Below, one piece after another: positions 10,340-22,339 of a stretch of DNA of 64,000 nt. Below the pieces are notes generated by a model. It had not been told where the DNA came from. It worked only from the letters and a program-made list of their open reading frames with translations, and did not search any database. The stretch is taken from assembly GCF_051014685.1 (NCBI RefSeq), contig NC_135048.1, positions 29,969,043 through 30,033,042 on the forward strand, read 5' to 3'. Each line of letters opens with the position of its first letter. Position 1 is the stretch's first letter. A program made the position numbers and the translations under genes. Source of the DNA: Ptiloglossa arizonensis (Eukaryota; Arthropoda; Insecta; Hymenoptera; Colletidae).

Positions 10340-11290
10340 CTGTGATTCGAGGCCGAGGATCGAGGGTACTTTATAGTTTCTTTTGTGCGAGGGAATAATT
10401 GGATCGGGGCAACTTGAAACGGGGAATGTACCAGCGGTGTACTTGTATCCGGGGCACGACTACCGCGATTCCGTGAAATTTTCAAATTAATTGCAGCTGA
10501 CGGATCTAATGGAGAGAACAGCGTCAGGTTACAAATTTTGTAAAGAAACAAGAGGGTTGTTTGGGATTTTGCATCGAGAATCGAGGGTTCTTTATAGTTT
10601 CTTTTGTGCGAGGGAATAATTGGATCGGAGCAACTTGAAACGGGGAATGTACCAGCGGTGTACTTGTATCCGGGGCACGACTCGCGCGATTCTGTGAAAT
10701 TTTGAAAATAATTGCAGCAGACGGATGTAATAGAAAGGACAACGTTAGGTTTCAAATTTTGTAAAGAATCAAGAAACTTGTATCCGGGGTACGACTCGCG
10801 CGATTCTCCGAAATTTTGACAATAATTATAGGTAGTGGATTTAAAGAAAAGATAGTGTTAAGTCCCAAATTTTTTAAAGAATCAAGGAACTTGTATCCAG
10901 GGTACGACTCGCGCGATTCTCCGAAATTTTGACAATAATTATAGGTAGTGGATTTAAAGAAGAGACAGTGTTAAGTTTCAAATTTTGTAAAGAATCAAGG
11001 AACTTGTATCCGGGGTACGACTCGTGCGATTCTGCGAAATTTTGAAATTAATTTCAGCTGACCCATCTAATGGAGAGAACAGCGTTAGGTTACAAATTTT
11101 TTATAGAATCAAAGAGGTTGTTTGGGATTTTGGGCCGAGAATCGAGGGTACTTTGTAATTTATCTTCTCATGAAAGAACAAGTGGATCGATTCGACTCGA
11201 AACGTGGAACGTGTCTTAGGTATTCTTGTATCCGGTGCAAGAATCACGGGAACCTTTGAAATTTTTAAATTGACAACTTGCTACTGAAAA
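10340..11290. repeat. Tandem array, 113-bp core with 221-bp composite units
   Basis: ACTTGTATCCGGGG recurs at 10441, 10662, 10776, 10889, 11002 and (diverged) 11223, spacings 221, 114, 113, 113, 221. The 113-bp unit runs from ACTTGTATCC through CGCGATTCT and AAATTTTG to AAAGAATCAAG. The 221-bp form adds a block with TTTATAGTTTCTTTTGTGCG and GGAATAATTGGATCG. The 202-codon minus open frame at 10147-10755 reads through these units and is not a gene. Confidence 0.92.
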
Positions 11291-11707
11291 GTCCAATTTT
11301 ATATTTGTGTTTAATCCGATATCATTTCGTTAAATTTGAATATTTTATAAAATTCTAAAGTCGTGCAATCTGTAGCAAGTAAACCTCTACAGTACAATCT
11401 CGCGCAATGTTTTAAAATCAAAAGCGTCAATTATCATTGAATCTAATCTCTTCTCATAGAGACAGAATATTTAATCGCAACTAGTCTCGAATTCGAACCA
11501 CGAGTAAAATACAACGGTACAAAGTTCGCGAGTCGAAGAATCTCAAAACGGGGCACGTATTGTATCCGACCGTTGCTGTATTTGAATTTTTAAAATCGTA
11601 TTATATACCTCCCCAACACGGTCACACGTTTCGTATCGGTGCAAGTGTCTCGAGCCGTGCGACTTTATAGTTTTCCCGAGGAAATCTTAAAATAACTCTG
11701 ATTATTC

Positions 11708-11900
11708 GGGGCTCGAAAGGTGAAAGCCCTCTTAAGCGGGTCGAGGCTGCAGCCTTTTGTTTTCGATGCGAGAGTTACCTTCGAAAGCCCCGAGTCCACC
11801 CTTTGAGCGAGTTTTCGAGTGTTCGTCGGTATATACGTACGTCTCGTTGTGTGTACACCGGAAATCCCGGTATTTTTGCAAACTGAACACAGCGATCCGC
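11708..11900 (+). repeat. Direct repeat, right copy, flanking a tandem array
   Basis: This is the partner of 10088-10290. It shares CTTAAGCGG, CCTTTTGTTTTCGAT, GAGTTACCTTCGAAAGCC, TTTGAGCGAGTTTTCGAGTG and GGAAATCCCGG in the same order and strand. Confidence 0.85.
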
Positions 11901-12820
11901 CGCGGTGCGCTTCCCGTTCGAGGATTCAAACGTACACAATAAAACTTGTAAATTAAGAGTTAAATTCGTGGCTCTCGAAAATTCTTCCTCTTCAATTTCC
12001 ACGGTGCTCTCTTTCTACCGCCACGGCGAACGGTACAATTACAGTTGGGGCGTTCGCGTAATTACGGTAGTTGGCTGCAATTATTGCCACCGCCCCGTTT
12101 TGTATAGCAGAACGCGGAGGAGGGTTCGAAACTTCGAGCGAACTTCGTCCTTCGAGATGCGGGTCAAATTTGAACGCCCCTATGCTATAATCAACGCCGC
12201 GGCATGTAACCGGCGCGATCGACTCCGTGAAACTTGGTCCGCTCATCAAGGAACTGCGAACTGCTTCGATGTACTTCGTTAGGCGTCTCTGATACGTCCT
12301 CGAAGCGATCACGTTAAAGCCCGTCCAAATCGTCTTTTCAACACATTCGTCGCTAACTGTGCTCATAACGATTCCGATTCGCTGGTCCAGCTCGTTAGAA
12401 AAGCGAAAGCTGGCTTGAAACGCGCGTTGGGAAAAGGGAAACCGTAAGGGACCTAAGCCAATGTGGAAACGGAATTCAAAGGACTCCTGGGGATCTTGCG
12501 ATCCGTTTTTATCTATCGGATAGCGAGAGGAAAATTAATTACGCGAGTACGTAATTAAGGAATCAGAACCACTCTGTCTTGCAGCCTGTCACCATTAAAT
12601 ATTAACATCTTCGGTAAGGGTGTAGAGAGATTTAATCGTTTGAATGAAAATACTACTTTGAATTCAGACACGAGCTTAACAGCTCAGAATGGTATAGGAA
12701 ACAGGATGATGTGAAATCGATATAAAATCACGCAAGAAGAAGAAATACGTGTAAGTAAATGACCCGTAGATTTGGTTGTTTCTTAACATTTCGTCAAACG
12801 TATTGCTTCTAGCAGCACCT

Positions 12821-12836
12821 GGGTCAGTATAGACCC
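12821..12836. repeat. Dispersed palindrome GGGTC-N6-GACCC
   Basis: GGGTC, spacer AGTATA, GACCC. This is one of nine exact copies in the window that all have a 6-nt spacer. A relative with one decayed arm (GGGTC-AAAATA-GATTC) follows at 12923-12938. Confidence 0.75.
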
Positions 12837-13329
12837 GAATCTACCTTCTTTCCTATTCTGTCGCTCTATCGATCGTCTTACCAGTTTTAAAATAAGTAAT
12901 TTCTAGCTTACTCGTCGCAAACGGGTCAAAATAGATTCAAGTTTGGTTCACGGATGGTTAAAAACAGAAGAAAATTACATATTTATTTTATCTAGAAGCG
13001 GAATCATTTAGTTTCAGAGACACCGACACCACTCGGAATAACATAGTCCTCGAGATATTATTTAAGTTTCTTCCAACTTGCCAGACGAGTGTATTTCGTC
13101 TCCAGTTACTATCTATTAGCTTCTCACCGTTGTACTCATTGCTCGCTATTGGTCGCTGTCGATCTACGGCATCGTCTTCTGCCAATAGCGTGCCATACGT
13201 GCGATGGTGGGGGGAGTAGTGGACAGTAGCTGGAGTGAGGACATAAACTATGTCTTCTTTTCGCGTAGGGACCATATTGACACACGATCTTGGAATTTCA
13301 TCTCTTTCGGATCTTTCTACGTTACATTC

Positions 13330-15140
13330 AAGTTTCACAATATAGTAAATAGCTTGCAAGAATTCCTCTGTTAAACCCAGATTTCACTATAGAATAGATA
13401 CTCACAAGAATTCCTCTGCTAAATCCAGACTCTACTTTACAGCCAGTAGCTCTCAAGAATCCCTCTGTTAAAACCAGACTACATTTTATAGCCAGTAGCA
13501 CTGAAGAATTCTTCTGTTAAATCCAGATTTCACTATAGAGCGGGTAGTTCTCAGGAATTCCTCTGTTAAATCCAGACTTCACTATAGAGTAAATAGTTCC
13601 CAAGAATTCTTCTGTTCGATCCATATCTCATAATATAGTAGACAGCTCTCAAGAATCCCTCTGTTAAATCCTACTCCACTTTACAGCCAGTAGCTCTTAA
13701 GAATCCTTCTGTTAAATCCAGATTTCACTATAGAGCGGGTAGTTCTTAGGAATTCCTCTGTTAAATCCAGACTTCACTATAGAGTAAATAGTTCCCAAGA
13801 ATTCTTCTGTTCGATCCATATCTCATAATATAGTAGACAGCTCTCAAGAATCCCTCTGTTAAATCCTACTCCACTTTACAGCCAATAGCTCTTAAGAATC
13901 CTTCTGTTAAATCCAGATTTCACTATAGAGCGGGTAGTTCTTAGGAATTCCTCTGTTAAATCCAGACTTCACTATAGAGTAAATAGTTCCCAAGAATTCT
14001 TCTGTTCAATCCAGATTTTATAATATAGTAGACAGCTCTCAAGAATCCCTCTGTTAAATCCTACTCCACTTTACAGCCAGTAGCTCTTAAGAATCCTTCT
14101 GTTAAATCCAGATTTCATAATATAGTAGACAACTCTCAAGAGTCCCTCTGTTAAATCCTACTCCACTTTACAGCCAGTAGCTCTCAAGAATTCTTCTGTA
14201 AAATCCAGATTTCATAATATAGTAGATAGCTCTCAAGAATTCCTCTGTTAAATCCTACTCCACTTTACAGCCAATAGCTCTTAAGAATCCTTCTGTTAAA
14301 TCCAGATTTCACTATAGAGCGGATAGTTCTTAGGAATTCCTCTGTTAAATCCAGACTTCACTATAGAGTAAATAGTTCCCAAGAATTCTTCTGTTCGATC
14401 CAGATTTCATAATATAGCAGACAACTCTCAAGAATCTCTCTATTAAATTCTACTCCACTTTACAGCCAGTAACTCTCAAGAATTCTTCTGTTAAATCCAG
14501 ATTTCACTATAGAGCGAGTAGTTCTCAGGAATTCCTCTGTTAAATCCAGACTTCACTATAGAGTAAATAGTTCCCAAGAATTCTTCTGTTCGATCCATAT
14601 CTCATAATATAGTAGACAGCTCTCAAGAATCCCTCTGTTAAATCTTACTCCACTTTACAGCCAGTAGCTCTCAAGAATTCTTCTGTAAAATCCAGATTTC
14701 ATAATATAGCAGACAGCTCTCAAGAATCCCTCTGTTAAATCCTACTCCAGTTTACAGCCAGTAGCTCTTAAGAATCCTTCTGTTAAATCCAGATTTCACT
14801 ATAGAGCGAGTAGTTCTCAGGAATTCCTCTGTTAAATCCAGACTTCACTATAGAGTAAATAGTTCCCAAGAATTCTTCTGTTCGATCCAGATTTCATAAT
14901 ATAGCAGACAACTCTCAAGAATCTCTCTATTAAATCCTACTCCACTTTACAGCCAGTAGCTCTCAAGAATTCTTCTGTAAAATCCAGATTTCATAATATA
15001 GTAGATAGCTATCAAGAATTCCTCTGTTAAATTCTACTCCACTTTACAGCCATTAGCTCTCAAGAATTCTTCTGTTAAATCCAGATTTTACTATCTAGTA
15101 GACAACCCCTCAAGAATCCCTCTACTAAATCCATATTTCG
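13330..15140. repeat. Large tandem array, 49-bp monomer with 195-bp higher-order unit
   Basis: About 37 monomers of about 49 bp, each built on CAAGAATTCCTCTGTTAAATCC followed by a variable AGATTTCACTATAGAG or CTACTCCACTTTACAGCCAG half. The marker GTTCCCAAGAATTC recurs at 13596, 13791, 13986, 14375, 14570 and 14862, spacings 195, 195, 389, 195 and 292, so four distinct monomers form a 195-bp higher-order repeat with local losses. Many units carry GAATTC. No open frame persists. This is the second-longest array in the window. Confidence 0.95.
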
Positions 15141-16064
15141 CAATAAACTCGTAAACTCCGAAGAATCGATCGTGAGCGTCCTTGGTCCTGTCCCATCGGG
15201 ACCGTGACAGTGTCCCGAGTTCCCAGACTCGCACCCACCGCGTGTCTCTCTCCTCAACGATTCCCCTTCTCGAAACGGTGTTCTCGAAACGAAAGACTGG
15301 ACCGCAAGAACGGTGGTCCCGGTCTACGCATTGTACTTACGTTCCCCGTATTTTTTCCATCACCGTCGGAAAGTCGTGCAATTGCAGCCCAGTTAAATCC
15401 CGGCGGTGTTGGGGTTGCAGCCCGCGCGCGTACCGTATAAACGCGTGCTCGTGGTTCGGACAAACGACGGAGGGGTTTCCCCGCGGCGGCTAATTCTCGG
15501 TGGCGACTCTTTGTTCCTGCGAAAATAACGCAAATTAACCAGCGACGTCGGTCGACGGCCAGGCGCGATAAAAGAAACGCGCGACAATGGCCGTCGTTTA
15601 CGCGCTCGAATTGTTCCTGTTACGTTGGACGAGCCGGGATCGAGGACGGTAATTCGGGCAACCCTCGTCGAATCACCGTCGCGTAATCCGCGAGTTGGAG
15701 TCTTACTGTGAAAGAACCGCGTGTTTATGGAAATGAGACGTGCCCCGTTCCGAATCGAAACGATCCGCCGTTTAAACGGAGTAATTCTGTTGCGATGGTG
15801 GGGGTGGCCGGTCGCTCGGTACGCGAGCGCGTTCGCTTTAATCGCCCATAAATCCACCCTCGTTAACGTTTCTTCCACGAGACACGGGGTCTAAATTTCC
15901 GTCTGGAAATCTTTGTTTCCCCGACAGTCTGCGCGCGATGATACGATCGTTCCCGGACGTTCGGCAGCTCGCGCGATTGTTCACCTCCCCCCATCGGTTA
16001 CGAGCGTACCCCCTATTACAGTTATTCCGGGGAAACTGGTAGACACGTAGCTTAACCTTGGTAA
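15141..16064. other. Unannotated CpG-rich spacer
   Basis: No gene is supported. Frames of 103 codons on plus and 161 codons on minus (15393-15878) overlap in antisense and read as arginine-rich low-information peptides. Confidence 0.55.
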
Positions 16065-16480
16065 GGGGCATTCTGGGATCTCGATCGAGGCTTTCTGGAC
16101 GATTCGTAGCTTATTTTGCTTTGTTTAATAATTGTGGAATTCGTTTGCTAGTGTCTTGTCGGTATGTATGTTATTATGGTGGAGAAATGAAAGATGGCTC
16201 AAAAGGGAGAGAAAGTAAAGCCCAGAGGGACTTCTGGGATCTCGATCGAGGGTTTCTGGACGATTCGTAGCTTCTTTTGCTTTGTTTAATAATTGTGGAA
16301 TTCGTTTGCTAGTGTCTCGTCAGTATGTATGTTATTATGGTGGAGAAATGAAAGATGGCTCAAAAGGGAGAGAAAGTAAAGCTCATAGGGACTTCTGGGA
16401 TCTCGATCGAGGGTTTCTGGACGATTTGTAGCTTATTTTGCTCCGTTTAATAATCGCTTAATTGTATTGTGGGTATATCG
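16065..16480. repeat. Tandem array, unit 161 bp, near-identical copies
   Basis: TTCTGGGATCTCGATCGAGG recurs at 16071, 16232 and 16393, both spacings 161. The first two units differ at only a few positions over their full length; the third breaks off near 16460. The high identity suggests recent duplication. Each unit holds the palindrome CTCGATCGAG. Confidence 0.95.
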
Positions 16481-17179
16481 TCGGCATGTAATTGCTACGG
16501 TGCGCCGTGCTCTTAACGTGTAGGTCGAACGGAACTCTTAACGAGTAAGTACTGTATTTAAATCGTTTCGATCTTATATTTTTTTACGAGCAATCTATGT
16601 TTGCCCCGTGGACGAGAAAAAATTCTCGAAGTAAGTAATTTGAATTAAGTAAGGGTTATTAATGGAAGCAAAATGGGCTGTGATTAATCCGGAGATATTT
16701 CAGTTATTCTAGAATAATAGTAATGGATGTTTGCGGATATCCAGGAAGAAACAGTCGTACAATTTGTCCGCGGACACGAGTACTGGAAGGACACCCTGCA
16801 ATTTATATCCTTAATCGTTGAACACCGTCGTTCCACACCTCATTTCTTCGTGCAGCGGCGCAATCCAATTGTCCTCGGGTTCAATGATATTAATTTAACC
16901 AGGAGCAAATTGTAACGGGGTTTATCGGTCAACTGATTTCGACCTTCGTTGGAACAAGCGTTTTATTACGATATCTCGCACTTGTGTTTCGATCCGATGC
17001 AACGATTTCCTTAATAACCCCCGCGGAGTCTCGCGTGAACGAAGTCGTCCTTCGTGCCCGCGATACCGCGTCGGTTTAACCTTCTCATTAGTCGGGGCTC
17101 TGGTTGCGTGACGATTATTGGAACGTGTTAGTCGACGTTCCCGTTGAAAGAAGAACATACAGGTTGTCGCAACAGTCGA
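16481..17179. other. Unannotated spacer, no gene seen
   Basis: Mixed sequence with only short open frames (62 codons on plus, 100 on minus). I see no repeat or motif of note. Confidence 0.5.
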
Positions 17180-18245
17180 ATTCCTCTTGGAGGATTGATT
17201 CAAAATATGTATAAATAAGTACACCGGGTCGGAAAATGTGTAAAAGAAGGAACATCGTTACGCGTATATCTAATAACGCGCTCGATCTTCGTCAATGTCG
17301 ATTACAGCTTGGCACCGCTTCGACATACTTACTTCGAAGGGGGAACGTTAAACGACTGAAATATCTTGGAATATTAATTGAAATTATATTCAAATATCTC
17401 GGAATATTAAATGAATATTAATTCAAAATATGAGTGTATAAATACACCAGGTCGAAATAAAAAAATATTATCGCACACGTATCTCACAAAGTGCTCAATC
17501 CCCACTATTGTTGGGTGCAGCCTAAGGTCGTTTTGACGTACTTCCTCCAAGGAGGTACAAAGTAAACGACTAAAATATCTTAGAAGTTTAATTCACAATA
17601 TGAATATAAATACACCAGGCCAGAAAGTGTATAGAAAAGATTATTACACATATATCTCACAAAGTGCTCAATTTTCATTGTTGAGTACAGCCTAGCGTTG
17701 TTTTGACATACTTCCTTCAAAGAAGTATAAATTAAACGACTAAAATATCTTACAATATGAACATAAATACATCAGGCTAGAAAGTGTATAAAAAAGATTA
17801 TCACACATATATTTCACAAAGTGCTCAATCTCCACCATAGTTGAGTACAGCCTAGCATAATTTTAACATACTTCCTCCAAAAAGGCACACATTAAACGAC
17901 TAAAATATCTTACAAGTTTAATTCACAATATGAACATAAATACACCAGGTCACAAAGTATATAAAGAAAAGATATTATCACACACGTATCTCACAAAGTG
18001 CTCAATCTTAATTGTTGAGTACAGCCTAGCATCCTTTTAACATACTTGCTCCAAAAAGGCACAAAGTAAACGACTAAAATATCTTCCAAGTTTAATTCAC
18101 AATATGAATATAAATACACCAGGTCACAAAGTATATAAAAAGAGATATTATCACACATATATCTCACAAAGTGCTCAATCTTAATTATTAAGTACAGCCT
18201 AGCGTAATTTTGACATACTTCCTCCAAAGAGTCACCTATCACAAG
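17180..18245. repeat. AT-rich tandem array, unit about 172 bp
   Basis: AATACACCAGGTC and variants occur at 17441, 17609, 17766, 17939 and 18113 (spacings 168, 157, 173, 174), with a diverged first copy near 17215. Each unit continues through CACACATATATCTCACAAAG, TGCTCAATC, GAGTACAGCCTAGC and ACGACTAAAATATCTT. About six copies; AT-rich compared with its CpG-rich flanks. Confidence 0.92.
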
Positions 18246-19234
18246 TTTCGTTGCCAGCTGATTCGTCGTACAGCTGACGTGCAGCTCGCACGATCAGCGA
18301 TAATTTGACTAATAATCATTTCTCGTGACCGACAGAAAGGCAACGTATTTTCCTACTCATCGGTTACGACAGTCGGGGGACATAGTTTCTGTCAGGGCGC
18401 GTTCTCGAATCGCCTTCGAATCGTTCGAGGATCGTTTTCCAAACGCCTGTTAACAGTTCCTCCAAGAGTGGAAGTACGTCGTGCTTGGTCCTCGTTAGGC
18501 GTGTGACACACTGCGCCGCCGATTAAGAGGGTAGGCGACGCGTATTAAGATCAAAGTCTCGGATACAAGCTGAAATAGCCGGCGTTGATTTCCCGATTCC
18601 GCTGGTAATGCAAATTAACTGCACCGCGCGGCGTAACGTGGCGTGTTCGCGGCCAAAAGATAAAAGGATTCGGGATTACGGCGCATTACATTGTAATCCA
18701 TTGCTCGGGGGATCACCTTGCCGTCTCGTCGGAGTTTAGAGCGTTTCACCTGCTGGAACCGCGGCCGGATCTCGCTCCCGTTGCGCGAAATTAGCTCTGA
18801 CCGTTCTTCGGGAATCGATATCGGGTAGAACGTCGGTTATCGGATGAAAATACAAATTCGAAGACAGTTCGTGCATGATTCTCGTCCAAGTATAACCGAA
18901 CGGAAGAAAGTAACCGAACTATGAGTAACGGAGTTGATTAAACTTTCAACGTAGAGGTGCAACGTAGCTGGTACAATATTATGGAACGGGAGCCGAACTC
19001 GAATTAACTTATACCGGGGCTTCGATCGACACTGACAGGGAACATCCGCAAACTTGTCCCCTCCCCTTTTACAATTTTGATGAAACTTCACGGGTTAGCG
19101 GAGCAGTAAAAAAATGAGAGTTCAGTTTTCTTTTTAGTTACGGTAACGATCGAGTGTACTGGGCCGAATGTGTCTATTAAAACGGTAGTCTTTAAATTAT
19201 TTGAAAAGCGACTACGAGATTGGTGGATACACGT
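18246..19234. other. Unannotated CpG-rich spacer
   Basis: No gene is supported. Two CAGCTG E-box hexamers lie close together near 18255-18277, just after the array. The 84-codon minus frame (18837-19091) is not recognisable. Confidence 0.5.
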
Positions 19235-19510
19235 TTGAAATAATACAAGAGAATTCATTACGATAAAGATGTTGTATACAATTTTTTAGATAAAACTCCG
19301 GTAATGATACCAAAGAATGTATTACAGACGATAAAGATACTGTACACAATTTTTTAGATAAAAATCCGGTAATGATACGAAAGAATGTGCTTCGGACGAT
19401 AAAAATGTTGTACACAATTTTTTAGATAAAACTCCTGCAATGATACGAAAGAATGTATTATATTACGAACGATAAAGATGTTGCGGATAATTTTGAAGAT
19501 AAAAGTCCGG
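19235..19510. repeat. Short tandem array, unit about 67 bp
   Basis: ACAATTTTTTAGATAAAA recurs at 19278, 19346 and 19413, with a diverged copy near 19487. Each is followed by an ATGATACGAAAGAATGT-like block and GACGATAAAGATG. Four copies. Confidence 0.9.
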
Positions 19511-19545
19511 TGACCTTGAACGGTCGAAACATAAGGCGCGAACGC
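19511..19545 (+). repeat. Dispersed motif TGACCTTGAACGGTC...GGCGC
   Basis: The segment TGACCTTGAACGGTCGAAAC then ATAAGGCGC resembles one block in each copy of the duplication at 42415-42800 (42525-42550 and 42717-42742), and more weakly 54750-54775. TGACCTTGA is the complement of TCAAGGTCA, the FTZ-F1-type nuclear receptor half-site, seen here exactly. A function is not shown. Confidence 0.45.
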
Positions 19546-20479
19546 TAGGCAAGCGACTTGAGCGCGCAACGGGTAACGAGGGGTCCATCGTCTACGTTTC
19601 GATTGAAAAACGTATCACGTGCGATGTGTACTCGCGAGAACTCGTTCTCCACGGGGTGACGGTGACTCGACGGTGTCCGCGAGTGTTCCCTGTAGCGTGT
19701 CCAGTTGTCAGGGCCCCGTGGACGAGTGCTCGCCATTGTAGACAAAGAGGAAGCGAAATCGGTGGCGAGCACGGATGGCTCTGGGGTTTTATCGCGGCAG
19801 ACGGACACGTGTATCGTCGCAGCGGCGCGTTTGCGGAGCGGAATTATTAGGACGGTCCACCGTATCGGTCCTCCAAGTCCATTTGGAACGTTTGCAAAAT
19901 GAAATTAACGTCGCGCCGCGCTACAATGTAATCCGTGACCCGGAATCACCGTGCCGCATTAGGCGGCTCTCTACGTGTCCCATTCCGGGAGCGTATGTTT
20001 GCGAAACGATATTAGTATTACGACTGTCCCCGCTATCTGCGGTTACAATTTCCACGGGAACTGGATCTTCGCGCCGCCTCGAAGTTTACCGCCGCTACCT
20101 TGCCACGTAATTACTGTTATTTTATTGCCGGTTCCGCCATTAGCGCGTCGTACCCTCTTCCGACGTTACTCGATTAAACAAAGTGGCCCCGTTAAAAGGT
20201 GGAAAAGTACCCCCCCTCCCGCGCGACAGCCAGACGGGTTTCCATTTGCTTGGACATCGACCGCGAATATGCGGTTTATCGCCGCCAGACGCTTCGATCG
20301 ATGCGAGTTACAACGCGTTAGGGTACCGTGGAAGACACTGTCGCTTCAAACGATGAGAATCCGCGCGACGATTTTACGAACGACCTTGCTGGCTTTGGAA
20401 ATTTAATCGAGAATTAAATACGAATCTGAATAATAAAAGAAAAAAGGAAGTTTGAGTGTGCGTTTGCAGAGTCTGTTCG
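19546..20479. other. Unannotated CpG-rich spacer
   Basis: Overlapping plus-strand frames of 111 and 143 codons (19775-20406) are open in more than one frame at once, which is expected in CpG-rich DNA. No domain is recognisable. Confidence 0.5.
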
Positions 20480-20518
20480 TTAAGAGCTCGCGGTGTGGGA
20501 CTGGGTGCGATCTCTTAA
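20480..20518 (+). other. Hairpin, copy 1 of a dispersed family
   Basis: Arms TTAAGAGCTCGC (20480-20491) and GCGATCTCTTAA (20507-20518) pair at 11 of 12 positions around a 15-nt loop. The partner copy at 25557-25595 has the same arm and loop lengths, similar loop sequence (GGGACT inside), and a TGTTCG just upstream in both. Confidence 0.6.
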
Positions 20519-20673
20519 GGTAGAGGAGATACGTTTTTTGATTTTCATTGGGATGGACGTTCAAAGGTAGTTAGCGAATGTGTAAGCCGATGACACGATT
20601 GGATATTTTATTTAGGGGGAAGCAAAATTTTTTTTTTCCATTTTGGAAAGAAAGATTTCTTTTTTGTTTATAA

Positions 20674-20975
20674 TACTATGGGGAAGTGAAAAGTTGATAA
20701 TTGACCCAACAAAGATTCATTAATACTGTTTACATTCTTCTTATAGATGGTACTCCACTCCCCTCGATCCAGATGACATCTTCTCACCTCCCCATAGTAC
20801 TGCGCTGACCTGAGAAATTTACTTCCGGTAGAAATACGTTCGAAGGGCCGCGATTAATCGTAAATAAAAATTTCTCAACACCGTCCATATCCTCTCTACG
20901 CACCCCTCAATCCAGATGACATTTTCTCACCTCACCATAGTACAATACTGTGCGTACCTGAGAAATTTACCTCTG
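20674..20975. repeat. Imperfect inverted repeat overlapping a two-copy direct repeat
   Basis: TACTATGGGGAAGTGAAAAG (20674-20693) is a near reverse complement of 20780-20799, which reads CTTCTCACCTCCCCATAGTA, with two mismatches. The right arm belongs to a direct repeat starting near 20761 and again near 20903 (spacing about 143) with TCCAGATGACAT, CTCACCTC, CCATAGTAC and CTGAGAAATTTAC in order. Confidence 0.7.
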
Positions 20976-22339
20976 CCTGGAATTACAAACCGCATTGCAT
21001 CGAACGTTCCACTAACCTTTCAATATACCCCGACCTAAAATCGTTCGATGGTACAGTCACTTCTCGAGTTACGACCACCTCGATTTACGACCGTTCGCAC
21101 TTACGACGATAAAATTTCATAAGAAAGAAATCTATTAACTTTTCATAGTTTTCTATCAAATACACATCGTATACATACACACTAGATTGTTGGATAAGTT
21201 TCATCGAACGGCGAAACTTAGTGAAAAACCTATTACATTGCACACTCCGGGCGATCGATCGGGCAAAGTCGAACCTCGTTATAAGTCGAGAAGCGACTGT
21301 ACCCCGTTCCAAGTACCTCCGTCGTGCCTTTGCCTCCGCGAAACCGAGAATCGAGGTTCGAAACGAACGAGAAGTCGATGCGTCTCGATCGTTCGATCGC
21401 GTTGCATTCTTCCCGCCGCTAAAAGGCGATCGTCCATCGGGTTTCGAAGCACCCCTCCTCCGCCACCCCCGTCCGCTGCCACGCTATTACGAACTCCCCC
21501 GATTCGCAGCCGTTTCTCGGTCTCCCGAACGGCGATCGATGGATTCGCGGGGCAGTGAGCCGGTTTGGAAAGCGTATCGGCGTAGCGTCCCGGCTTCGAG
21601 CTTTCGGCACTTTAAACGAAATACCGCGCGAAACTGCGAGAGAAGTAATGGCTCGAGAGACGCTCGAACGCGCACGCCGACGGACTCTTTGAAAATTTCG
21701 AGAATGTCGGGTGCACGCTACCCTGGGCGTCGTCGTTCCGGACTCTCGCCACGTTCGAGGGCTTTTCTCTTTGCTTCCTTCGCGTTTTAATTCCCTCGCC
21801 GGGCGCGCGTTCCGCCTCTCCTTCGCGTCGGACTTTATTTCTTCATTCCTCCTTGGAATTTTTAACTTCATCCCCCCCCCCCCCTTCTCACCCCTCCCTC
21901 TTCCTCTATCCCCGTCCACCTTCCACGAAGGCTCACGTTCCGCGCGAACAGATCGTTCCCCTTTTCTTTAAGAGTCTCCTGAACTTGTTACATTTCTAAT
22001 GGACAAGAGCACGGCTGCTTGAATAAACGATTACGAATTTAATTGCGCCGCTGTTCGCTGGAATTGTAATGCCGGTGCAACGGTGGATAGAGGACGGTGG
22101 ATGGAAACGAGACGCTCTGTCTGCACGGTCTCGCTACCGGGACGATTACAAATACAGGGTTACGTCTCACCGATCTTCCGCGACTAGTAAGCAGCGCGTG
22201 TGTAATAATACACCGCGTTCGGAATATTGTTCTACCATTTGAAACCACCCGTATCGCTACGTTGCGCCGTAGGAGCGGGTGGCCCGCTCGGCATAAATTT
22301 CCACGTACCACGAATTCGAAGGAGTGGCTGCGGAGCCAG
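20976..22339. other. Unannotated spacer with a poly-C tract
   Basis: Long frames (189 codons plus at 21221-21790; 166 codons minus at 21419-21919) overlap in antisense and are arginine/serine-rich. A 13-nt C run at 21872-21884 starts a polypyrimidine stretch extending to about 21925. Confidence 0.55.

Larger units (their letters stand above)
11291..13329. other. Unannotated spacer with a direct repeat and palindromic motifs
   Basis: The right copy of the array-flanking direct repeat is at 11708-11900. GGGTC-N6-GACCC lies at 12821-12836 and a degenerate form (GGGTC-N6-GATTC) at 12923-12938. The rest looks unique; antisense-overlapping frames of 125 and 124 codons near 11905-12366 are not convincing. 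Confidence 0.55.

Noticed and set aside
10147..10755. 202-codon minus open frame
   Set aside because: It reads through units of the 113/221-bp tandem array and repeats the same peptide.
13330..15140. Regular short repeats resembling a CRISPR array
   Set aside because: The whole unit is repeated, there are no unique spacers or cas genes, and the DNA is eukaryotic.
21221..21919. 189-codon plus and 166-codon minus frames
   Set aside because: They are antisense to each other, arginine/serine-rich, and typical of stop-poor CpG-rich DNA.
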